A stretch of 64,000 nt of DNA from contig QCOD01000006.1 of the NCBI GenBank assembly GCA_003209955.1, positions 1-64,000 of the forward strand. Direction: 5' to 3'. Shown in pieces: positions 58,210 through 64,000 of the stretch. The notes under the pieces are model-generated. The model did not search any database. It saw only the letters and a program-made list of their open reading frames with translations, and was not told the origin of the DNA. The translations under genes and the position numbers were made by a program. The stretch comes from OCS116 cluster bacterium AG-430-B22 (GTDB taxonomy: Bacteria > Pseudomonadota > Alphaproteobacteria > MED-G09). Positions within the stretch are counted from its first letter, which is position 1. Every line of letters starts with the position of its first letter.

Positions 58210-58752
58210 ATGTTTAAAAAAATTAAAAATCTATTTTCTTACAAAAAGGTAAACTATAAAGAATATAGTTTACCCCATGAAGTGCTTTATAAGAAAATAC
58301 TTGTTCAGTCATATAATGATTGGTTTTTCAAAGACTTGGAAGTTAAAAATGATATTAATGGAAGGTTTGAGATTATCATTTTGCATATTTTTATTATTTT
58401 TAATTCTTTAAAACAAAACAATAGTGAAAATAAGTTATTTAAACAGAATTTATTAGAAACATTTATAGACGAACTGGAGTCAACATACAGAGAATTGGGA
58501 ATCAGTGACAATACTTTTTCTAAAAAAATGAAAATTGCAGCTAAATCAATGTATGGAAGATTAAGTATTTATTCAGATACAATTAATGACAGCAAATCTT
58601 TTGACGAGGCTCTTCTTAGAAATATCTGGCCTCTTGATAAAGAGTTAACTAATAAAGTTCATAAATTAAGCGAATATGTTTATAAAAAAATGCATAAGTA
58701 TAATAATAAATCTTATAGAGAGATAATTGAAGAATCAAAAAGGGAGTTTTAA
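58210..58752 (+). CDS. Ubiquinol-cytochrome c chaperone (CBP3/UQCC family)
   Basis: This 180-residue soluble protein matches the ubiquinol-cytochrome c chaperone family, involved in cytochrome b / bc1 maturation. Family features are YDWFF-like SYNDWFFKDLEV and NGRFEIIILHIFIIFNSL, then FIDELESTYRELGISDNTFSK and AAKSMYGRLSIYSD. It is divergent from bamE and precedes plsX, but the DUF177 and rpmF genes often found next are absent. No clear Shine-Dalgarno precedes the ATG. Confidence 0.85.
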   Translation: MFKKIKNLFSYKKVNYKEYSLPHEVLYKKILVQSYNDWFFKDLEVKNDINGRFEIIILHIFIIFNSLKQNNSENKLFKQNLLETFIDELESTYRELGISDNTFSKKMKIAAKSMYGRLSIYSDTINDSKSFDEALLRNIWPLDKELTNKVHKLSEYVYKKMHKYNNKSYREIIEESKREF

Positions 58753-58772
58753 TTCTTTAAAATTAATAAAGC

Positions 58773-59786
58773 TTGCCAGATATAACAAAAATATCAATTG
58801 ATATGATGGGAGGTGATTTTGGGCCAGAGGTAACTGTAAAAGGCTTAAATCATGCTTTAGATCAGATAGATAATGTTCATGCTAACTTATTTGGTAATGA
58901 AAATGAAATTCAGGAAGTTCTAAAAAAATATCCATCTTTAGCTAAAAAGTTAACCATCTTTCATACTGAGAACTTTGTTCCTATGGATGCTAAGCCTGCT
59001 GATGCAATTAGAAGAATTGGAAAAGACTCATCTATGTGGATGAGTATTGCTTCGTGCGCTAATAATGAGTCAGATGTTGTTCTTTCTGCAGGAAATACAG
59101 GGGCATTAATGGCTTTATCAAAATTAATACTAAAAACAGTTGATGGTATTGAAAGACCTGCAATTACAGCTTTGTGGCCTAATCCAAAGGGTAATTCTGT
59201 TGTCTTGGATTTAGGAGCAAATATTGATGTTTCACCAAATCAATTAATACAATTTGGTATTATGGGTTATGCATATGCTATTTGTGTTCTAAAAAAAGAA
59301 AAACCAAAAATAGCAATTTTAAATATAGGCCATGAAGAGATTAAGGGGTCTAACAACCTTCAAGATGCACATGATAAATTATACAATATCTTTAATGATA
59401 ATTTTATTGGTTTTGTCGAGGGTGATGATTTATCAAAAGGTACTGCAGATGTAATTATTACAGATGGTTTTACTGGTAATGTTGCTTTAAAAACAGCTGA
59501 AGGAATTGCTAAACTTATTGCTTTTTATTTAACTGATAGTTTAAAATCTAGTCTTACAGGAAAATTGGGAATGTTTATTGCTCAAAATTCTCTTAAATCT
59601 CTAAAAGATAAGATTGATCCTCGTGGAAACAATGGTGGTTTCTTTTTAGGCCTTAATGGATTGGTTGTAAAAAGTCATGGTGGAACTGACTTTTTAGGGT
59701 TTTCAAATGCTATTCAATTTAGTTTAAACCTTGCTCGTTCAGATGTTTCAAAGAAGATAAGTGATCTCATTGAGGAAAATATTTAA
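58773..59786 (+). CDS. plsX: Phosphate acyltransferase PlsX
   Basis: PlsX is 337 residues and makes acyl-phosphate from acyl-ACP for phospholipid synthesis. The N-terminal [18 protein letters not shown] and [19 protein letters not shown] are diagnostic, as is [15 protein letters not shown]. The start is TTG 58773; the first ATG (58803) would cut off the beta-strand leading to MGGD. Its stop overlaps the fabH ATG by one base. Confidence 0.95.
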   Translation: MPDITKISIDMMGGDFGPEVTVKGLNHALDQIDNVHANLFGNENEIQEVLKKYPSLAKKLTIFHTENFVPMDAKPADAIRRIGKDSSMWMSIASCANNESDVVLSAGNTGALMALSKLILKTVDGIERPAITALWPNPKGNSVVLDLGANIDVSPNQLIQFGIMGYAYAICVLKKEKPKIAILNIGHEEIKGSNNLQDAHDKLYNIFNDNFIGFVEGDDLSKGTADVIITDGFTGNVALKTAEGIAKLIAFYLTDSLKSSLTGKLGMFIAQNSLKSLKDKIDPRGNNGGFFLGLNGLVVKSHGGTDFLGFSNAIQFSLNLARSDVSKKISDLIEENI

Positions 59787-60763
59787 TGTCAGGCGAAAAA
59801 TTTTTTCGATCAAAAGTTATAGGGGTAGGCGGTTATTTGCCAGATAAGGTTGTAACTAATGATGAGCTTTCTAAGATTGTAGAAACAAGTGATGAATGGA
59901 TTAAGGAAAGAACTGGAATACAAGAGAGAAGAGTTGCTGATGAATCTGAAACTACTTCATCCCTAGGAATAGAAGCAGCTAAAAATGCTATAAAAAATGC
60001 AGGAATTTCTTCGCAAGACATAGATTTGATAATTTTAGCTACTGCTACTCCCGATAACACCTTTCCAGCAACAGCAACATCAATTCAATCTGGATTGGGA
60101 ATAAAAAAAGGATATGCTTATGATGTGCAAGCAGTATGTTCAGGATTTGTATATGCCCTTGAACTTGCAGATAATGCAATAAGGCTTGGAAAGTCTAATT
60201 ACGCATTAGTAATTGGATCAGAGACATTTAGTAGAATTGTCGACTGGAATGATAGATCAACATGCGTTCTATTTGGAGATGGTTCTGGAGCTGTAGTTTT
60301 AAAGTCTACTAATGATAATTCCTCTAGCCAAATTTTAAGTAATCACCTTTATTCTGACGGTGATTACAAAGATATGCTTTATGTTGATGGAGGTCCGTCC
60401 ACTTCAAATAATGTTGGTTTTCTTAGAATGGATGGAGGTGGTGTCTTTAAGCATGCTGTAAAGAATATTTCTTCATCAATAATTGAGGCTCTTAATACCA
60501 ATGATATGACAATTGAAGATATTGATTGGTTTGTACCTCATCAAGCCAATTCAAGAATTTTAGATGCTGTTGCTAAAAAAATAGGTATAGAAAAAGACAA
60601 GATTATTGTAACTGTAGACAAACACGCAAATACATCTGCAGCATCTATACCGCTAGCTTTAAATGAAGCTGTCTATAACAATAATATTAGCAAAGGCGAT
60701 ATTGTATTATTAGCAGCAATGGGGGGAGGTTTTACATGGGGTTCAAGCTTAATTAGATGGTAG
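59786..60763 (+). CDS. fabH: 3-oxoacyl-[ACP] synthase III
   Basis: FabH is 325 residues and starts fatty acid synthesis by condensing acetyl-CoA with malonyl-ACP. The catalytic triad is Cys118 (VQAVCSG), His252 (VPHQAN) and Asn282 (HANTSAAS). The C-terminal [16 protein letters not shown] is typical. It is coupled to plsX by a one-base overlap. Confidence 0.98.
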   Translation: MSGEKFFRSKVIGVGGYLPDKVVTNDELSKIVETSDEWIKERTGIQERRVADESETTSSLGIEAAKNAIKNAGISSQDIDLIILATATPDNTFPATATSIQSGLGIKKGYAYDVQAVCSGFVYALELADNAIRLGKSNYALVIGSETFSRIVDWNDRSTCVLFGDGSGAVVLKSTNDNSSSQILSNHLYSDGDYKDMLYVDGGPSTSNNVGFLRMDGGGVFKHAVKNISSSIIEALNTNDMTIEDIDWFVPHQANSRILDAVAKKIGIEKDKIIVTVDKHANTSAASIPLALNEAVYNNNISKGDIVLLAAMGGGFTWGSSLIRW

Positions 60764-60822
60764 TTAAAGCTTGATTTTTACGAATTATCATAGTTTTATG
60801 TGATATTATATCGAGAGGGGAT

Positions 60823-61110
60823 ATGTCTGAAACACTTACTCGCGCAGATCTAGCTGAATTAATTTATAGTGAAGTTGGAATTTCAAAAACAGAAGCATCT
60901 GAAATAGTTGACCAATTTTTTGAAGAAATTATTCTTGAACTAATAGATGGTCATTCTGTTAAATTAACATCATTTGGAACTTTTTCAGTAAGACATAAAA
61001 AAGAGAGAATTGGACGAAACCCTAAAACAAAAGAAGAAGCAATTATTGATGCAAGAAGGGTTATTTCATTTAGAGCAAGTAAAGAACTAAAAAGAAAAAT
61101 AAACAACTAG
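60823..61110 (+). CDS. ihfA: Integration host factor alpha subunit
   Basis: This 95-residue DNA-bending protein of the HU/IHF family has ELIDGHSVKLTSFGTFSVRHKK and the proline loop GRNPKT. The family label IhfA follows from the fabH-ihfA-merR order; the sequence itself could also be called HU-like. GAGAGGGG is the ribosome site. TTGATT with a weak TTTTAT is a possible promoter near 60771-60799. Confidence 0.93.
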   Translation: MSETLTRADLAELIYSEVGISKTEASEIVDQFFEEIILELIDGHSVKLTSFGTFSVRHKKERIGRNPKTKEEAIIDARRVISFRASKELKRKINN

Positions 61111-61116
61111 ATTATT

Positions 61117-61473
61117 ATGAGCAAAGGACCTGATGCCTACAGAACTATTGGTGAAGCTTCGAAAGAAGTTGGAGTTGAACCATATGTCTTAAGATTTTGG
61201 GAAACTAAGTTTTCTCAACTAAGGCCCGTTAAGAGATCTGGAGGAAGACGGTTTTATAGGCCTTCTGATATAGATAAACTTAGGGTTATTAAATCACTTT
61301 TATATGATAATGGCTTAACTATTAGGGGTGCAGTTGATCAACTTAAAAAGATTGATACTAGTGAGAACCTCACTAACAAAGAAATAATAGTTGAAACTAG
61401 TGACGGTAAAGACTCTTTAGATATCAAGCAACTAATTATTAATGAACTTATAGAAATTCGTTCGTCTCTTTAA
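61117..61473 (+). CDS. MerR family transcriptional regulator
   Basis: This 118-residue regulator has a MerR winged helix (RTIGEASKEVGVEPYVLRFW, then GGRRFYRPSDIDKLRVIKSL) and a short helical C terminus without metal cysteines. It matches the group of small regulators coded after ihfA in Alphaproteobacteria, of which no target is firmly known. It starts six bases after ihfA and is followed by tRNA-Pro seven bases later. Confidence 0.93.
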   Translation: MSKGPDAYRTIGEASKEVGVEPYVLRFWETKFSQLRPVKRSGGRRFYRPSDIDKLRVIKSLLYDNGLTIRGAVDQLKKIDTSENLTNKEIIVETSDGKDSLDIKQLIINELIEIRSSL

Positions 61474-61479
61474 AAACTT

Positions 61480-61556
61480 CGGAGCGTAGCGCAGCTCGGT
61501 AGCGCACTTGTCTGGGGGACAAGGGGTCGTGGGTTCAAATCCCGCCGCTCCGACCA
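61480..61556 (+). tRNA. tRNA-Pro (GGG)
   Basis: Acceptor CGGAGCG pairs with CGCTCCG, D-stem GCGC/GCGC, anticodon stem CTTGT/ACAAG around loop CTGGGGG (anticodon GGG), T-stem GTGGG/CCCGC with loop TTCAAAT. CCA is encoded at 61554-61556. It starts six bases after the merR stop, so it is probably co-transcribed. Confidence 0.97.
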
Positions 61557-61564
61557 AGTTGACA

Positions 61565-62053
61565 TTAATTTTTATTAATTATCTGCCAATTTTCAAGAGG
61601 TTGATAAGTGAAGATAGGTTCTTGTTTCTTTAGTAAGGCTATTAAGCCTGTAATCATATTATTTAAGGCCACACTTAAAGCTTCTGCGACATCATCTTCA
61701 TTAAGTCTACTGTCTGATATTACTTTCCCTGACCATTTAATTTCAGAGTTACCATCATCAATAGGTATAATTTTTGCAATAACAACATAATCTTGCATTC
61801 CAACTGGTTTTCCATCTGTTAATTTATAAGAAAAAGATAAATCTTTATCGCTATAGGCTACCAGTTCATGTTGAACATATCCTTGAGTAATTAAAGTAAT
61901 ATCTCTAATTGCTCCTACACCTTTACCTTTAACGGAAATTGAACTTTCATTTCCACCCGGCACCCAATTAAGAACACGATCAAAATGTTTCATTTCATTC
62001 CAAATTGTCTGAGAAGGTATATCTGTAATACGACTTACTTCAACTGTTTTCAT
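61565..62053 (-). CDS. SRPBCC family protein (polyketide cyclase/START-like)
   Basis: This 162-residue protein opens with TVEVSRITDIPSQTIWNEMK and HFDRVLNWVPG, then has the LTDGKPVGMQDYVV-type strands and an amphipathic C-terminal helix (LNNMITGLIALLKK), the SRPBCC pattern of hydrophobic-ligand-binding proteins. No catalytic residues can be named. CAGGAA precedes the ATG. It may bind a lipid or small hydrophobic molecule; it is not clearly tied to its neighbours. Confidence 0.8.
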   Translation of the reverse strand: MKTVEVSRITDIPSQTIWNEMKHFDRVLNWVPGGNESSISVKGKGVGAIRDITLITQGYVQHELVAYSDKDLSFSYKLTDGKPVGMQDYVVIAKIIPIDDGNSEIKWSGKVISDSRLNEDDVAEALSVALNNMITGLIALLKKQEPIFTYQPLENWQIINKN

Positions 62054-62100
62054 TTTATTCCTGTTATTTAACTATATTATATTTTTAATCTTTTTAAGAA

Positions 62101-62616
62101 TTAATTCTTTTTAGATCTTGATGAGATATAATCCATCAAAGCTAATAAAACACCTGAACCTACAAATACAATATGAATGATAATCATCCAAAAGATTTCA
62201 TTTTCATTTTTTTTTCCTATGTCCATAAAAGTTTCAAGAAGATTAATTCCTGATATAGCAACTATAGAAGCTACCAGCTTTAACTTTAATTCGCTAAAAT
62301 CGACAGTTCCCATCCAATCAGGTTTATCTTCGCTTCCATCAGCTATACTTATCCTAGAGACAAAATTTTCATATCCTGAAAAGATAATCATAAGTGTTAG
62401 ATTGGCAACCAAAGCTAAATCAATAATATGCAATATAAAAAGCATCATATCTTTAAGATCTGATGAACCTAGTATTGGAATAAAACTTACAAATTCTTCA
62501 AGAACTTTTAGAGTTATAAAAAAAAGTGAGATAGATAGAATTACATAAATGGGAGCAAGCAACCAACGACTTGCAAAAATAAATTTTTCAAGTGTATTTT
62601 CTAATATTTTATGCAC
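62101..62616 (-). CDS. YqhA-like (UPF0114) membrane protein
   Basis: This 171-residue inner-membrane protein has four predicted spans (about 18-39, 54-76, 112-131 and 142-163). The pattern FASRWLLAPIYVILSISLF, FSGYENFVSRI and LKLKLVASIVAISGINLLETF matches the UPF0114/YqhA family, of unknown function. A hydrophilic cytoplasmic or periplasmic loop joins spans two and three. No Shine-Dalgarno is obvious. Confidence 0.8.
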   Translation of the reverse strand: MHKILENTLEKFIFASRWLLAPIYVILSISLFFITLKVLEEFVSFIPILGSSDLKDMMLFILHIIDLALVANLTLMIIFSGYENFVSRISIADGSEDKPDWMGTVDFSELKLKLVASIVAISGINLLETFMDIGKKNENEIFWMIIIHIVFVGSGVLLALMDYISSRSKKN

Positions 62617-62669
62617 ATCTATTATTTAATGTGATTCATAATTTTATTAAAAAATTATTTACTAATTTC

Positions 62670-62873
62670 TTAATACTTAAAGAACCTCAAAGAAATATTA
62701 TTTAGCCTAAAGTGATACCAAACTACAAATGCAATATTAAAAGGCAGAAGATAGCTAAATAAAGCATATTGGCCATTAATAATGGAAGCCAATGATATAT
62801 AAAGAGTTAGAACACCAAGAATACATATGGCAAGTTTAGTTATCTCTATAAAAATTTTTTTCGTAAACATCAT
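62670..62873 (-). CDS. Small two-helix membrane protein, hypothetical
   Basis: I do not recognise this 67-residue protein. It has two hydrophobic segments (about 12-31 and 38-52) flanked by Lys/Arg, consistent with a hairpin membrane protein, and it ends RFFKY. A 25-residue ORF ends seven bases before its start on the same strand, suggesting a mini-operon. It is followed downstream by the YqhA-like gene. Confidence 0.55.
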   Translation of the reverse strand: MMFTKKIFIEITKLAICILGVLTLYISLASIINGQYALFSYLLPFNIAFVVWYHFRLNNISLRFFKY

Positions 62874-62880
62874 AATTTAT

Positions 62881-62958
62881 TTATATGAAAAGTGGTTGAA
62901 CAGCTATTATCACTGCTGAAAATAAAATTATCATCATTATGTTATTTAGAATTGACAT
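62881..62958 (-). CDS. 25-residue membrane microprotein candidate
   Basis: On the minus strand AGGAGT (62969-62964) lies five bases before ATG 62958, an excellent ribosome site in a region otherwise lacking one. The peptide is MSILNNIMMIILFSAVIIAV followed by QPLFI, a single hydrophobic helix. It precedes the 67-residue membrane protein by seven bases. Peptides of this size act as subunits or regulators of membrane complexes, but no partner can be named here. Confidence 0.5.
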   Translation of the reverse strand: MSILNNIMMIILFSAVIIAVQPLFI

Positions 62959-63095
62959 TAATTACTCCTATAATTCTATTACTAATAATCAAAAAACATG
63001 CCAAATTTTTAAAAATAAAAAAAAACATAAAAAAAGTGTTAATCTAAATTAATGGAATCACTTAGTTAAATTAATTAAATTTTAGGGAGTAAGTA

Positions 63096-63539
63096 ATGAT
63101 GCCAATAAATTCTTTTTTAAATAGATTGTTTTCTCCATTTTATAATCATGCACATTTTCTTTTAAGGATATCTTTAGGTATATCTTTTTTTTTACATGGT
63201 TATGGAAAATTTAAAATTATCGATGGATTTGCAAGTTTTCTAAGTTCTCAAGGAATTCTATATCCAAAACTTATGACATATTTAGTTGCTTGGGGAGAGA
63301 TGCTTGCAGGTATAACTATAATTATTGGAGGATTATTAATTAAATCCCAGCCTGTTTTATCTAATTTATTAACAAGGCTATCTGGTGCAGGTGTAGTAGT
63401 AATTATGATAAGCGCTTTAATTATTGCTCATTCTGATTGGAGTATATTTATTGGAGAGAGAGGAAAAGTATTATTTGCTAGTGAACAATTATTTCTTCTT
63501 ACTATAGGTTTATATTTCTTCATTAAAGGTAATGATTGA
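63096..63539 (+). CDS. DoxX family membrane protein
   Basis: This 147-residue inner-membrane protein has four predicted spans and the DoxX opening LLRISLGISFFLHGYGKF, followed by GEMLAGITIIIGGLL. DoxX-like proteins are linked to redox or sulfur metabolism, but the function of most is unknown. GGGAG is the ribosome site. The next gene overlaps its stop by one base. Confidence 0.85.
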   Translation: MMPINSFLNRLFSPFYNHAHFLLRISLGISFFLHGYGKFKIIDGFASFLSSQGILYPKLMTYLVAWGEMLAGITIIIGGLLIKSQPVLSNLLTRLSGAGVVVIMISALIIAHSDWSIFIGERGKVLFASEQLFLLTIGLYFFIKGND

Positions 63540-64000
63540 TGATAGAAAAAATTATTAACAAAGATGAGGTTGTTTCATTTTTAGATTCTTGGAAGAGCGG
63601 GGTTGTTAACATTGGCCAAACATATACTGAGAATAATGATTTTGTTTCAGTAGCCAAAGATTTTATATCAAAACATTATAACTTTAGTGAGGGTGAGGTT
63701 TTATTTAAGCCAACATTTACAAAAGAGGTAATTTTTAGAAATAATAAAGAGGATGCTTTATCTTACTTCGTTAAGGGGAATATACCAGAAGATAAAGGTT
63801 TTGCCATTAAGCCTTGGAAAAAAATAGATCTATTAGATGTAAATATAATTATTGAAATTGGTTACTGTTTTTGTATGGGTGTTTTGGAGTTATTTCCATT
63901 ATCTAAGAATGAAAATACTAAAGTTGCCTTCACTTTTATGCTTGTAAAAAATACAAATGATAAACTTAAGATAAAGGTACATCATTCATCGCCAATAATA
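63539..64000 (+). CDS. SnoaL/NTF2-like (CaMKII-association type) protein, 3' end outside window
   Basis: An ATG at 63539 overlaps the DoxX stop (TGATG). The frame stays open to the window end for 154 codons. The sequence reads VSFLDSWKSGVVNIGQTYTE early and VHHSSPI at the edge; this HHSS pattern and size resemble the NTF2-like SnoaL/CaMKII-association fold. The catalytic identity is unknown, and the C terminus is not seen. It is probably co-transcribed with doxX. Confidence 0.6.
   Translation, partial: MIEKIINKDEVVSFLDSWKSGVVNIGQTYTENNDFVSVAKDFISKHYNFSEGEVLFKPTFTKEVIFRNNKEDALSYFVKGNIPEDKGFAIKPWKKIDLLDVNIIIEIGYCFCMGVLELFPLSKNENTKVAFTFMLVKNTNDKLKIKVHHSSPII

Overview
The window is a tightly packed, strongly AT-rich stretch of a bacterial chromosome. 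It has about 80 protein genes, seven tRNA genes, no rRNA, no insertion sequences and no CRISPR array. Gene order and content point to an alphaproteobacterium: rlmB / tRNA-Tyr / tRNA-Gly / tuf / tRNA-Trp / secE / nusG / rplKAJL / rpoBC; tolC / PopZ-like / valS; erpA / xth; a ubiquinol-cytochrome c chaperone gene beside bamE; and plsX / fabH / ihfA / merR / tRNA-Pro. The very short spacers, frequent stop/start overlaps, A/T-ending codons, and the P450, flavin reductase and short-chain dehydrogenase genes suggest a small-genome marine lineage. The lineage is inferred; no marker here proves it. No gene-free stretch exceeds about 200 bases.

Region 1 (1-6305) holds metabolic genes: a nitronate monooxygenase-like enzyme, then minus-strand genes for a short-chain dehydrogenase, a small membrane protein, tRNA-Thr, a cytochrome P450, a long-chain acyl-CoA ligase and RlmB. 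Region 2 (6420-35986) is the translation and transcription core. It carries tuf, secE-nusG, rplKA, an L10-type leader, rplJL, rpoBC, then the str, S10 and spc operons fused without a second tuf, then secY-adk, then rpsM-rpsK-rpoA-rplQ from its own near-consensus promoter.

Region 3 (35983-43128) has a minus-strand lipid-modification trio (flavin oxidoreductase, DUF1365, cyclopropane-fatty-acid synthase-like), a small lipoprotein, a glucokinase and family-3 glycosidase pair, a Coq4-like protein and tRNA-Asn. The glucokinase appears to start at an ATT codon. Region 4 (43211-49503) is a compact plus-strand operon: small membrane protein, desaturase, medium-chain reductase, P450, glyoxalase-fold protein, FAH-family hydrolase and a 38-codon ORF. 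It meets a convergent Old Yellow Enzyme gene and tRNA-Cys. It looks like an undescribed oxidative pathway.

Region 5 (49579-64000) is housekeeping and envelope: tolC with a perfect 16-bp palindrome over its predicted transcription start, a PopZ-like gene, valS, a methyltransferase, ilvD, xth-erpA-bamE (minus), the cytochrome bc1 chaperone, plsX-fabH-ihfA-merR, tRNA-Pro, then SRPBCC, YqhA-like, small membrane proteins (one only 25 residues), DoxX and a SnoaL-like gene cut by the window end.

Themes for follow-up are promoters placed so close to ATG codons that leaderless mRNAs are expected (P450 at 3745, small protein at 43246, rlmB), structured leaders ahead of rplJ and rpsL, low-complexity tails on L3 and L15, tRNAs directly upstream of mRNAs on the same strand, and very small genes that standard calling misses.
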